A DNA stretch of 32,798 nucleotides from Planctomicrobium sp. (lineage in GTDB: Bacteria > Planctomycetota > Planctomycetia > Planctomycetales > Planctomycetaceae), in the NCBI GenBank assembly GCA_030626405.1, contig DAOUPA010000013.1, positions 1 to 32,798 on the forward strand. Reading direction: 5' to 3'. The translations under genes were made by a program, and so were the position numbers. Under the pieces are notes generated by a model that was given only the letters and a program-made list of their open reading frames with translations, did not search any database and was not told the DNA's origin. Below are positions 1 to 8,137 of the stretch, piece by piece. Position 1 is the stretch's first letter. The number at the start of each line of letters is the position of its first letter.

Positions 1-378
1 AGAAGTGATTCGCGCTTGCCGACTGAATCGAACCTCGAAATACTCCGGTAGCGTCGTCAGTTTCAATTCCCTGAGCCGTTTGATCGCAAAGCCGGTTGAG
101 CCAAGGATGAGGTAAACAGCGAAAGCAATCAACGGAACAACCAGATAGCTGAACCCTTTCGTGAAGCCCTCCATCGATGCGTACATCAACGTGACCAGCC
201 CCAGACCTGTCCCAATGAAACTGGCGATGCTTAAAGAGGTCCCGGCACCACGCCCGCCAACAAGATAGTCCGAAGCATTGTGGACATATTTGTTGACGTA
301 CATCCCGAGCAGACCAGTGCCTGATAGGTAAACAACAACGATCACCCAGTCGAGGTTCGTGAATTGAGTTTCAAACAT
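1..378 (-). CDS. Sodium:solute symporter family protein, N-terminal part (runs off the window)
   Basis: This partial gene is absent from the ORF track because its stop lies outside the window. Translating the minus strand from the ATG at 378 gives 126 uninterrupted codons beginning MFETQFTNLDWVIVVVYLSG. The first hydrophobic helix lies near residues 11-30. It is followed by the family-typical stretch NASDYLVGGRGAG, a second helix (SIASFIGTGLGLVTLMY), a third (YLVVPLIAFAVYLILG) and LKLTTLPEYFEVRFS, matching the conserved 'LPEYLERRF' segment of the SSS family. Members are inner-membrane Na+-coupled transporters of sugars, amino acids, vitamins or carboxylates, normally with 11-15 helices and 450-700 residues, so about three quarters are missing. 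The substrate cannot be deduced. The gene is separated by 166 bp from the WD40 lipoprotein gene on the same strand. Confidence 0.85.
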   Translation of the reverse strand, partial: MFETQFTNLDWVIVVVYLSGTGLLGMYVNKYVHNASDYLVGGRGAGTSLSIASFIGTGLGLVTLMYASMEGFTKGFSYLVVPLIAFAVYLILGSTGFAIKRLRELKLTTLPEYFEVRFSRQARITS

Positions 379-544
379 GCCTCAGCCGACTTCCTCATCG
401 CTACGATCTTCAGGGAATAGTGATTCACCGAGTATGGTGAAGGGGAACACCTCTCTGATGCAAGTGTCGAGGCAAAAAACGATGAGAAGTTCGGAGTGAA
501 TTTTGATAAATAAACCTCATGAGAAAGACGAACGCGTCTACTGT

Positions 545-2173
545 TCACTCATCAAGAATCGCATGCAGTCGCTTGAGGATCTCCTCGTTGACTTCTTCGA
601 TTGTTTTGCTGTCTTGACTGGTTTGATCGAGACTCTTCAATTGAATGAGAATTTGTTTTTCGATCAGAAGAAGTTCGGAGGCTTGGTTCTCGGTTTGGTC
701 TTTCCATTCTCTGGTTTCGGTTTCGACCCATTCTTTTAATGGTTGAGCGATCCTCATTCCGTGCTGTTCCGCAACTGCCAATCGGCCCCAGAACGCTCCC
801 AGTCCCAGTTCAATCGCAGGCCATAATGGTCTGGCCTGTAACTTGTCTCGCAACCGTCGGGCGAGTTCCTGTTTCGGTGCTAGGAGAGATTCAGTCTCTA
901 AGTCTTCCAGAAGGTAACGAGTCCAAATGTCTCCGTGGATCGCGAGTAATCCCACTCTCTTTCCCCAGTCTGGTGTGTCCTGTTCGAATAGGAGTGCGTT
1001 GTGCATGTTGAGGTATTCTTGCGTTGTGATGGATTCACGCACCGGAGGTGGCGTCTTCTGTCGGGTGACGTGGCGGACAGTTGCGACTTGATTGGGAGTG
1101 AAATCGTAAATGTTCATTCCGCTCGCGGAGGTACTCGCGATGAACCGTTTCCCGCTCGGCATCAACACAAGATCTGAAACGGCTGATGTCGCATTGGTCT
1201 GCCAAAGTTCTGCGGTGGTCTTGCGGTCGAAGGCTCTCACGAGACCATCTTTCGATCCAGTGAAGACTATCGACGCATCCTTTGAAAACTCCACCGCCAG
1301 CATCCAGACGTCAGGGACGACCAGAGTTTTCTCCACAGCAAGTTTCTCAGTCGACCAAATCTTGACCGTTCCGTCATAACTGGCGGAAGCAAGATAATCG
1401 CCTGATCGATCAAGCGCGAGGTGCAGGACATCCTCCTCGTGCCCTTCCAGCACGGCAACTTCCGCAAGCTTTTCAAGATCCCAAACCCGAATCGTCTGAT
1501 CCCGACTCGAAGAGTACGCTCGCTTTCCATCTGGCGAGAGGACAACGGACGTCACCTGTGCTTCGTGTCCTTGCAGTTTCGTAACCTTTCCCGAATTCAA
1601 ATCTCGGACGACGACGTTCATGTCATCGCCCACCGTGATCAGTAATCGAGAATCGGCAGTGATCGCAGCTCCATGCACGTCATCATCATGATCTGCGAAA
1701 CTGTGCAGCTCCTTCCAACCATCAACGGCCCAGATTTTCGTGAGGTTGTCACCACCGGCCGAGATGAGTTTTTTGGAATTTGAATCGAAGACAAGGTCAA
1801 AAACCCAGTGGTCGTGAGCGACCCAGTTGTGTACATACTTCCCTTCCGCTTCGCTCCAGATCGCAATTTCTCCCTCGCCGTTTCCCATTGCAATCAGACT
1901 TCCGTCCTTATTCACTGCGACAGTGCGAATCGCAGCAACAGGTATCGGCGTCATTGCCAGGCCGGTCGCGACGGCGTCTAGTTGTGATAGTTTGGATTTC
2001 ACTCCAGGATTTTGAGAGTTTTCCGGCGGTGGCATGTCAATTGAAGGTGGGGGCGCATCGTTCATCGCGCTGCCTGCTTCCAGTTGTACCGCACGGCGAT
2101 TTCCGGAATTGTTTTGTCCTTGCCCGCATCCAATCAGAAAAAGGGGAACGCAGAGTAAATATCGAATCAGCAT
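545..2173 (-). CDS. WD40-repeat lipoprotein
   Basis: The 542-residue product starts with a lipoprotein signal (MLIRYLLCVPLFLIGCGQG) whose lipobox LIGC places the mature N-terminus at Cys16, so it is probably membrane-anchored and extracytoplasmic. A low-complexity linker rich in Asn and Pro (to about residue 50) leads into about seven WD40 repeats (residues about 55-345). Recognisable blade ends include GEIAIWSEAEG, LTKIWAVDG, QTIRVWDLEKL and GTVKIWSTEKL, with GH-type starts such as QGHEAQVTSVVLSPDG. Seven repeats would close one propeller. The C-terminal 180 residues are mostly helical and charged, with no recognised domain. GGAG six bases before the ATG supports this start. The likely role is a protein-interaction scaffold; the partner is unknown. 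Confidence is high in WD40 and low in function. Confidence 0.9.
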   Translation of the reverse strand: MLIRYLLCVPLFLIGCGQGQNNSGNRRAVQLEAGSAMNDAPPPSIDMPPPENSQNPGVKSKLSQLDAVATGLAMTPIPVAAIRTVAVNKDGSLIAMGNGEGEIAIWSEAEGKYVHNWVAHDHWVFDLVFDSNSKKLISAGGDNLTKIWAVDGWKELHSFADHDDDVHGAAITADSRLLITVGDDMNVVVRDLNSGKVTKLQGHEAQVTSVVLSPDGKRAYSSSRDQTIRVWDLEKLAEVAVLEGHEEDVLHLALDRSGDYLASASYDGTVKIWSTEKLAVEKTLVVPDVWMLAVEFSKDASIVFTGSKDGLVRAFDRKTTAELWQTNATSAVSDLVLMPSGKRFIASTSASGMNIYDFTPNQVATVRHVTRQKTPPPVRESITTQEYLNMHNALLFEQDTPDWGKRVGLLAIHGDIWTRYLLEDLETESLLAPKQELARRLRDKLQARPLWPAIELGLGAFWGRLAVAEQHGMRIAQPLKEWVETETREWKDQTENQASELLLIEKQILIQLKSLDQTSQDSKTIEEVNEEILKRLHAILDE

Positions 2174-2394
2174 GAGAGGCTCCGATGAAAATAAAGAGAG
2201 CGAATAACAAGCTGCATCGTATCTGCCCGCTCTCGGAGTCGCGAGAAGATTCCCGTCGTTGCCATTCAGTTTTACATACTTCTTACAACGGAAGAAAAAA
2301 GGTCAACTTCGCCTCTCGATTGCCGTCCTCCTTCTGAGTCTCCATACTTTGCAGAGTCCAATTGATGAAATCGTCTTTAGAATCAGGTTGACCG

Positions 2395-3783
2395 ATGAAG
2401 CTTGTTTGTTCTTTAGCACTCACTCTGTGTATTGCATCCTCTCTTTCGGCAGAACCAATCGAGATTGGTTCTCGACTGGAACTCTTTGTTGATGATTTTC
2501 TGATCGAGAAAATGTCTGGCGATCTGTCGCATCAGGTTCAGCAACCGACACCGCACGAAGTGACCATCGTCACTGACAAACCCTGGGAAGGGAATACGTG
2601 TGCCTACTACACGATCTTTCAGGATGGTGACATCTACCGGATGTACTACCGTGGCTCACATGCCGATGAGAAAACGCAAAAGTCTCTGCATCCGGAAGTG
2701 ACCTGCTACGCGGAGAGCACCGATGGGATTCATTGGACGAAACCGAATCTCGGACTATTCGCCTGGGAAGGCTCGAAGGAAAACAACATTGTCTGGAACG
2801 GAATCGGAACACACTGCTTTGTGCCGTTTAAAGATACGAACCCTGATTGTCCTCCGGAAGCGAAGTACAAGGCGATCTCGCGAGGACGACCGCAAGGGAA
2901 GAAAGGGCTGTATGTGTTTCAGTCTCCCGATGGAATTCGCTGGTCGCTCATGCACGACGAACCAGTCATCACTGAAGGTGCCTTCGATTCACAGAACCTC
3001 GCCTTCTGGAACCCGCACACGAAGCAGTACGTCGACTTTCACCGAACGTTCACAAACGGCGTTCGCGACATTATGACTTGTACTTCCGACGACTTTGTGA
3101 CGTGGACAAAACCTGTGCTGCTGAAGTATCCAGACGCTCCGCATCAGCATCTCTACACAAATGCGATTCGATCCTACGATCGCGCGCCGCACCTGTTGAT
3201 CGGATTCCCGACGCGATACTTACCGAAAGACTCACAGGTTGAGCCGATCTTTATGTCGAGCCGAGACGGCTTGACGTTCAAACGTTACGACACTCCTGTC
3301 GTGCCTCGAGATGCTCCTGAAGACCGACAAGGCAACCGGAGTAACTACATGGTGCATGGCCTCGTCGAAATTCCGTCGCAGCCAGGTCGCATGTCCGTCT
3401 TCGCGACCGAAGCCTACTACGTTGGACCGGACACCCGCGTCCGTCGTTTCAGCTACCGAACCGATGGCTTTGTCGCGATAAACGCAGGTGATAAAGGAGG
3501 CGAACTTCTCACAAAGCCGTTCACCTTCAAAGGCAGCAAGCTTGTTCTCAACTACAAAGCAGCAGAGGGCGGCTTAGTACAAGTTGAACTCCAGAATGCA
3601 GACGGAAGTCCAGTCCAAGGTTGCACTATGGACGATTGCAAGAAGCTGACCGGCGACTCATCAGGACAAGCCGTCAATTGGAAGGGTGGGAGCGATGCAC
3701 TCAAAAAACTTGCCGGAAAGCCTGTTCGCCTTCGATTTTCAGTGAACCACGCCGATTTGTTTGCGTTTCAGTTTGTGGAGTAA
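2395..3783 (+). CDS. Exported glycoside-hydrolase-like protein (five-bladed beta-propeller type)
   Basis: The 462-residue product opens with a Sec signal peptide (MKLVCSLALTLCIASSLSA, cleavage after Ala19), so it should act in the periplasm or outside. The mature part begins IGSRLELFVDDFLIEKMSG and contains repeated Asp- and Trp-rich strands (YYTIFQDGDIYRMYYRG, YAESTDGIHWTKPNLG, VFQSPDGIRWSLMHDE, TCTSDDFVTWTKPVLL). This is the pattern of the GH32/43/68-like five-bladed propellers common in planctomycetes. Residues about 360-462 look like a beta-sandwich appendage (KPFTFKGSKLVLNYKA). Similar proteins are usually annotated only as hypothetical or glycosyl hydrolase. The substrate and the catalytic acids cannot be assigned by eye. 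It is transcribed away from the WD40 gene, with 221 bp between the two starts. Glycan binding without hydrolysis is an alternative. Confidence 0.75.
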   Translation: MKLVCSLALTLCIASSLSAEPIEIGSRLELFVDDFLIEKMSGDLSHQVQQPTPHEVTIVTDKPWEGNTCAYYTIFQDGDIYRMYYRGSHADEKTQKSLHPEVTCYAESTDGIHWTKPNLGLFAWEGSKENNIVWNGIGTHCFVPFKDTNPDCPPEAKYKAISRGRPQGKKGLYVFQSPDGIRWSLMHDEPVITEGAFDSQNLAFWNPHTKQYVDFHRTFTNGVRDIMTCTSDDFVTWTKPVLLKYPDAPHQHLYTNAIRSYDRAPHLLIGFPTRYLPKDSQVEPIFMSSRDGLTFKRYDTPVVPRDAPEDRQGNRSNYMVHGLVEIPSQPGRMSVFATEAYYVGPDTRVRRFSYRTDGFVAINAGDKGGELLTKPFTFKGSKLVLNYKAAEGGLVQVELQNADGSPVQGCTMDDCKKLTGDSSGQAVNWKGGSDALKKLAGKPVRLRFSVNHADLFAFQFVE

Positions 3784-3806
3784 TGAATTTCAAGGAAAGA
3801 AGATAA

Positions 3807-3878
3807 AAACACGGAGGCACAGAGTTCACGGAGAAAGCAGGAGAACACCAACTCCGTGTCCTCTGTGCCCCTGTATTT
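3807..3878. repeat. Imperfect 27-bp inverted repeat of the dispersed 'ACACGGAGGCACAGAG' type
   Basis: Arms at 3807-3833 and 3852-3878 are reverse complements at 22 of 27 positions, separated by an 18-nt loop. Both arms carry the GGCACAGAG...CACGGAG core. The minus-strand shadow ORF reads YRGTEDTE followed by LRELCASVFLSSF, a peptide signature familiar from spurious hypothetical proteins in many environmental bacterial genomes. It sits 24 bp after the stop of the glycoside-hydrolase-like gene and before the DUF2007 pair. It could fold into a hairpin in RNA, but it lacks the T-run of an intrinsic terminator. Confidence 0.75.
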
Positions 3879-3964
3879 CCTACTCTTTGAACTGCGATAA
3901 AACCGCCGGTCCATTTTTCCAAGATATGAACGGTGACAAGAGATTTCCGCAGCGGGAGTAAGCA

Positions 3965-4324
3965 ATGACTGACATATCGGTCCTCGAAGTCTATTCCGCG
4001 GACGATATGATGGATGCTGAGTTCATCCGTCATGTGTTGGCGGAGCAGGGGATTCAAGCAAGAATTATCGGGGAATCTTTGCAAACGATTATTGGAAACT
4101 TGCCTGCCGTGTGGGTGACTCCGCGTATCTGGGTTTGTGAAGAAGACTTTGCCCAAGCAGAAATTCTGGTGGATGAAGCGAAGACCGAACAACGGCGACG
4201 AGCAGCGTTGCGAAAAGAATGGACCTGTTCGCATTGCGGAGAAACAAACACAGCCGACTTTGAAATCTGCTGGAGTTGCCAAGAGGAAGATGAAACACAA
4301 CCAAGCCCTCATTCCAAACCATGA
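3965..4324 (+). CDS. DUF2007 domain plus C-terminal zinc ribbon protein, copy 1
   Basis: The 119-residue protein has no signal peptide or membrane segment. Residues 5-75 (LEVYSADDMMDAEFIRHVLA ... EEDFAQAEILVDEA) match the DUF2007 or 'putative signal-transducing' fold, a small ferredoxin-like domain whose name reflects presumed rather than proven function. Residues 86-108 form a four-Cys zinc ribbon (WTCSHCGE...FEICWSCQ) of the RanBP2-type spacing C-x2-C-x10-C-x2-C, followed by an acidic tail. GGGAG six bases before the ATG is a good ribosome binding site and fixes the start. The next gene is a paralogue with the same domain order, and the upstream 38 bases are also duplicated. Function is unknown; an adaptor or regulatory role is a guess. 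Confidence 0.85.
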   Translation: MTDISVLEVYSADDMMDAEFIRHVLAEQGIQARIIGESLQTIIGNLPAVWVTPRIWVCEEDFAQAEILVDEAKTEQRRRAALRKEWTCSHCGETNTADFEICWSCQEEDETQPSPHSKP

Positions 4325-4359
4325 ACAGTAACAAGAAGTTTTTGTAGCGGGAGCAAGCA

Positions 4360-4704
4360 ATGAATGAAGATCAAATTCGAGAAGTCTACTCTGCAGACAA
4401 TCTCATTGAGGCGGAGTACATACAGAATTTACTGACTGCGGCGGACATTGAAAGCCGAATTGACGGAGAGCATCTTCAACTTGTTTCAGGCAAGGTTCCA
4501 GCTCAGTTGGTCGCACCAGGAATCATGATTCATGCCGATGATTTTGATCGAGCGAAAGCGTTGATCGAAGAGGCGAATCGGGAGCGGCATCACAATGCAG
4601 AATCATCACAGCAATGGACCTGTTCGCACTGCGGAGAAAAGAACGAGGCGAACTTTGAAATCTGCTGGAGTTGCCAACAGGAAGATGAGACACAACTCAC
4701 TTAA
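4360..4704 (+). CDS. DUF2007 domain plus C-terminal zinc ribbon protein, copy 2
   Basis: This 114-residue paralogue of the preceding gene has the same layout: DUF2007 domain (EVYSADNLIEAEYIQNLL ... HADDFDRAKALIEEA) and zinc ribbon (WTCSHCGEKNEANFEICWSC). By hand alignment the DUF2007 parts are about 36 percent identical (31 of about 85), whereas the ribbons share 23 of 27 residues and 72 of 82 nucleotides. GGGAG lies six bases before the ATG, exactly as in copy 1. The gene starts 35 bp after copy 1 ends and stops 11 bp before the membrane-protein gene, so the three probably form one transcript. Function is unknown. Confidence 0.85.
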   Translation: MNEDQIREVYSADNLIEAEYIQNLLTAADIESRIDGEHLQLVSGKVPAQLVAPGIMIHADDFDRAKALIEEANRERHHNAESSQQWTCSHCGEKNEANFEICWSCQQEDETQLT

Positions 4705-4715
4705 ATAGAACCCGT

Positions 4716-5414
4716 ATGACTGTTCAGGAAGCGATTGAAAATTGGGTCGAGAACTACAAGGAGAAGCATTTCAAGCTTCGTGTTGCAGGTGCGATTGCCT
4801 GTGCGCTCGGTTCGCTCCTTGTGTTGTTCATCACTTGGTGGATCATCAAAGGAGTTCTCTGGTTTGCGTTTCAGGGAATCACGGGAACTGGTCTCAGTTT
4901 GACTCTCTGGACCTGGGGAGTGCTTGGCTTGTTGTTCGTGGCGTATCTCACTGCGAATTACGAAGAGTTGGAAAACCTGAAATTCGGGTCAGCGGACCAT
5001 TCACGGAAAGTCAGAATGGTCGCCAGAGCGACCGGCACAAGCGCGATGAGCATCTTTGCGAATCAGGACACATTCCATTCGTTCGTGAAGCTGCTGTCAG
5101 TCTCTATTCTCGCAGGTCCAGCACTGGTGATGACAGGAATTCGCCTTGCCCGCACTTCCCGTGAAGCTGAAAGCCTCGACTCTGCTTTCATCGCTCCGTT
5201 TTTAATTCAACTCGCAAAAGCAGGCAATAGAATCCCGATGGACAAACTCGCCACCGAACTTGGCGACGCCACAATCGCAGACCTCATCGACCAAATGTCC
5301 CTCATCGACGGAGTCATCATCCGCACCAACCAAAACGGCGGCATGTACCTCTCCGAAGGATTGAAGACGTCACTGGAAACCGCCAGAAGGGAGCGGAAGC
5401 AGGGCCAGAATTGA
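4716..5414 (+). CDS. Small membrane protein of unknown function
   Basis: The 232-residue product is not recognised. After an amphipathic N-terminus (MTVQEAIENWVENYKEKHFK) it shows two adjacent hydrophobic helices (about residues 22-50 and 60-84: GAIACALGSLLVLFITWWII and TLWTWGVLGLLFVAYLTAN). A third, less certain segment lies near 124-144 (LLSVSILAGPALVMTGIRLA). The last 75 residues are soluble and helical (PFLIQLAKAGNRIPMDKLAT ... ADLIDQMSLIDGVIIRTNQN), a pattern resembling a winged-helix or PCI-like segment, though this is only an impression. It follows the second zinc-ribbon gene by 11 bp and is probably co-transcribed. It ends convergently with the flavoprotein gene, 22 bp apart. Confidence 0.75.
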   Translation: MTVQEAIENWVENYKEKHFKLRVAGAIACALGSLLVLFITWWIIKGVLWFAFQGITGTGLSLTLWTWGVLGLLFVAYLTANYEELENLKFGSADHSRKVRMVARATGTSAMSIFANQDTFHSFVKLLSVSILAGPALVMTGIRLARTSREAESLDSAFIAPFLIQLAKAGNRIPMDKLATELGDATIADLIDQMSLIDGVIIRTNQNGGMYLSEGLKTSLETARRERKQGQN

Positions 5415-5436
5415 AATGCTTGTGAGCCAGTTTCGC

Positions 5437-6510
5437 CTATTTCGCGTCTGGTTGATGAGTCGCGGCGTAGAAAGTCTTTTCACCAATCATTTCAATTTTG
5501 TGATCGTGCAGGCGTTTTTCGTTGAGCCAGTAAGGGCTTGTGATTTCCTTGAAAGCGTAGATCGCTGCCTGAATTCCTTCGGCCCAGGCGACGGCGATGA
5601 GTTTGATGTCGCCGTGCACATCGCCGACTGCAAAAATATCGCGGCGGCTGGTCTCGAAGTACGGGTCAATCGCGATGCTACCGTCATCGTTTTGTTTCAC
5701 ATCGAGTCGCTTGAACGTCTCTTTCGCAGAAAGGAAGCCGATTTGAACGATCACGATGTCACAAAGAATGGAATCGCCATTCGTCAAGGTGAGGCGAAAT
5801 TCCTCCCCCTCGAATTCAGCGGTTGCGAGTTCGGCGTTCGTGAGAATTTGCCCGCCTGCTTCGAGGATGCGAGTTGCGCTCTCCGTTTTTCCTACGTGAG
5901 CTGGCTTCCGGACCATGACCGTGACCTCAGCGTTTCGGTCAAGTGACATAAGCGCAGCATCGAGTGCCGAGTCGCCACCACCGATGACCACAACCTTCTG
6001 TCCTTCGTAGTCTCCAATTTTGGGGTTCTTGTAATAGACTCGCTTTGAATTCAGGGAGTCGAGGACTGGAAGCTTTCGAGGGAAGTGTAACAGTCCGCAG
6101 GCAATGATTACTTTGCGGCACAGATATCGACCTTTCGTCGTGACGACTTCTTTCAGTCGCCCACCATTGACCGCTTGATCAGTGTCCAGAATATCGGTGA
6201 ATTCCTCGCTCATTCGAAACTGCACCAGTGCGTTCACCGCCTGCCGGTAGGTTCTTGACGAAAGTTCCTCACCAGTAATTCCATCAGGGAACCCTGGGAT
6301 GTCAACGATTTTCTTGTCCGCGTACAGAAACTGCGGCTGACCACCCGGCGATTCCTTGGCCTCAATCACCAAAGTTGTGAGTCCTCGGTGAGCCGTCGTG
6401 AGACTCGCCGCGAGTCCCGCTGGTCCCGCCCCAATAATGACGACATCCCAGTAAGGGAGTTCATCAAAATTCAAATCTGGAGTGAGTTCAGTCACCTTGA
6501 AATCAGACAT
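5437..6510 (-). CDS. Ferredoxin-NADP(+) reductase / thioredoxin-reductase-like flavoprotein
   Basis: The product is a two-dinucleotide-domain pyridine-nucleotide:disulfide oxidoreductase-type protein of 357 residues. The FAD-binding motif VVIIGAGPAGLAAS lies near residues 24-37, the NAD(P)H-binding motif KVVVIGGGDSALDAA near 170-185, and the second FAD motif DIFAVGDVHGD near 290-300. The CxxC redox pair of thioredoxin reductases is missing: the equivalent stretch reads IIACGLLHFPRKLP, as in the TrxR-like ferredoxin-NADP reductases (YumC type). Electron transfer from NADPH to ferredoxin or flavodoxin is therefore the best guess. The track start at 6513 is a TTG; the adjacent ATG at 6510 has AAGGTG seven bases upstream and is preferred. 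An N-terminal extension of about 20 residues precedes the first strand. Confidence 0.85.
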   Translation of the reverse strand: MSDFKVTELTPDLNFDELPYWDVVIIGAGPAGLAASLTTAHRGLTTLVIEAKESPGGQPQFLYADKKIVDIPGFPDGITGEELSSRTYRQAVNALVQFRMSEEFTDILDTDQAVNGGRLKEVVTTKGRYLCRKVIIACGLLHFPRKLPVLDSLNSKRVYYKNPKIGDYEGQKVVVIGGGDSALDAALMSLDRNAEVTVMVRKPAHVGKTESATRILEAGGQILTNAELATAEFEGEEFRLTLTNGDSILCDIVIVQIGFLSAKETFKRLDVKQNDDGSIAIDPYFETSRRDIFAVGDVHGDIKLIAVAWAEGIQAAIYAFKEITSPYWLNEKRLHDHKIEMIGEKTFYAATHQPDAK

Positions 6511-6709
6511 CAACGTTCACCTTATGGAAAAAGAGTGGTCTCATTACGATCCTGTCTCTTCGACATGACATACTTCTATGCTAGAACCAACCGCAAAATT
6601 ACCCCTTTTCTCACTAGCAATTCCCGGATATTCAAATTCTCGCCTCGCTTTCAGATCAACAATTTTGAGATTCGAGAATCAGCCCTGCGAGGCAGAGCGC
6701 GGATCGTTG

Positions 6710-8137
6710 TCAATTCTTAGCTAATGTCTCTTTGTATATTCGCATCGCGTTTCCGTGCAGGATTGCTCGTGCCCAGGTGACTGCTTCAGCTTCGGTGATT
6801 TGTCCCTCTTCGACCATACGACTCAACGCAATGGAAACAGCACGGCGCGCACACCACGTTCCGGTGAGCATCGCCAAGCCTCCTCCGTCGGTCCCGAAGA
6901 TGATTTCGTAAGGACCGATGAGTTCAATCCACTCTTTGAGATATCCAGCAAGCGTGTCTGGAGGGAGCAGTAGCGGCATCCAGGAGAAGTCGAGCCAGAC
7001 ATTCTTGCGGCGTGCCATGACTCCAATTTCCTTGCAGAACGGATAGCCACCGTGGATCAGTATGATCTGAGTCGATTCGAGTTCAGGTCGCGAGAGTAGT
7101 TTGTCGAGCAGTGATGGATTCGAATTGCTCAGGACCAGTCCGGGATCAGCTCCGAGACCTGTGTGTATTTGGACAGGGAGATTTTGCTCTCCGCAAACTT
7201 GCAACACGTGAAATGCAAGATAATCCTGGAGTTTCTTGTAAGCGGCTGGTGACGTGTCGGCGGTTTCGTAAATTCGTCGAGCGTCCTCCAGATCGACAGG
7301 CTCGACATCATATGTCCTCCAATAGGAGAAGCCCATCTTTGTCCCAATGACGCCTGGTCGATGGCGATGCAGGCTGATCGCTTCGGCGACGAATTGGAGG
7401 TATTGCGTGAATTTTTCAGGGCGAGGCCCATGCATTCGTTCTTCGGCCTTGAAAGAGGCTTCCAGGACGTTGAGGCGATTTTGATAACTTGGATGCCGCT
7501 CTTTGATTTCGGAATTATCGAGCGGAAACAGAAAATGATCAACATAGATTGCAAGACGAAAGCGATCGGAAATCAGTTCCTCGGCGCGATTCAACTGGTG
7601 CGCAAATGTCATAAACAAAATGTGGCTGGTGTTGGTCTGTTTGCTTAGAGCGGTGTAAAATTCCTTCTTAGACTTCTCCTTCGCAAACTTGGAAAAACGA
7701 TCAGAGACGACGTTTTTCGTCTCTGGTGTAATCGTCTTGTCGGGCAATTTCAAAAGCTGCATGAGGCCCGGCACGATGCCACGCGAGCCGAATTCGTTTT
7801 TGCCAACGGTTTTTTGAGGGTGAAACCACGCGAGCGTCGCCTCTTCGTCGCCGAAGTGAAGATGATGGTTAAACGCCGAGATATTCAGAACGTGAGAATA
7901 GATTTTATTAAAGGTCATGCACATTTGAGGCACGAATGGACGTTGCGACAATGGTGCGCTGATAGCCTTGTTGGCGTTCTGGCCTGTGGTCGCATCAATC
8001 AAGGAGGGTGACGCATTGTCCGAACGATCTTGTCCCATCGCACGGCTCGTCAATAATCCGGAAGTCAACGTAGCTGTTCCTGTAAGAGTTGACCAAATGA
8101 AGGTGCGACGTGTTGACGAAGGAAGGTGATTATTCAT
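6710..8137 (-). CDS. Tat-exported amidohydrolase family protein (metal-dependent TIM barrel)
   Basis: The 475-residue protein starts with a twin-arginine signal (SSTRRTFIWSTLTGTATLTS, ending near RAMGQ), so it is probably folded with its cofactor before export. The body looks like the Amidohydro_2 type: NHHLHFGDEEATLAW early, then IHTGLGADPG, IILIHGGYPF and IIFGTDGGG at the ends of successive barrel strands, which supply the usual His and Asp metal ligands and catalytic Asp. Members hydrolyse or decarboxylate cyclic amides, lactones or carboxylates; the substrate is unknown here. It lies 173 bp downstream of the M20 amidohydrolase on the same strand. About 200 bp separate it from the flavoprotein further downstream, and I see nothing distinctive in that gap. 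Confidence 0.8.
   Translation of the reverse strand: MNNHLPSSTRRTFIWSTLTGTATLTSGLLTSRAMGQDRSDNASPSLIDATTGQNANKAISAPLSQRPFVPQMCMTFNKIYSHVLNISAFNHHLHFGDEEATLAWFHPQKTVGKNEFGSRGIVPGLMQLLKLPDKTITPETKNVVSDRFSKFAKEKSKKEFYTALSKQTNTSHILFMTFAHQLNRAEELISDRFRLAIYVDHFLFPLDNSEIKERHPSYQNRLNVLEASFKAEERMHGPRPEKFTQYLQFVAEAISLHRHRPGVIGTKMGFSYWRTYDVEPVDLEDARRIYETADTSPAAYKKLQDYLAFHVLQVCGEQNLPVQIHTGLGADPGLVLSNSNPSLLDKLLSRPELESTQIILIHGGYPFCKEIGVMARRKNVWLDFSWMPLLLPPDTLAGYLKEWIELIGPYEIIFGTDGGGLAMLTGTWCARRAVSIALSRMVEEGQITEAEAVTWARAILHGNAMRIYKETLAKN

Noticed and set aside
424-441. TTCACC-N6-GGTGAA inverted repeat between the symporter and WD40 genes
   Set aside because: Six-base arms without extension, T-run or second copy; too weak to call an operator or terminator.
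3701-4360. 219-aa minus-strand ORF overlapping the zinc-ribbon genes
   Set aside because: It is antisense to three better supported plus-strand features (the end of the propeller gene, the inverted repeat, and DUF2007 copy 1) and reads a Cys/Ser/Arg-rich shadow with no domain pattern.
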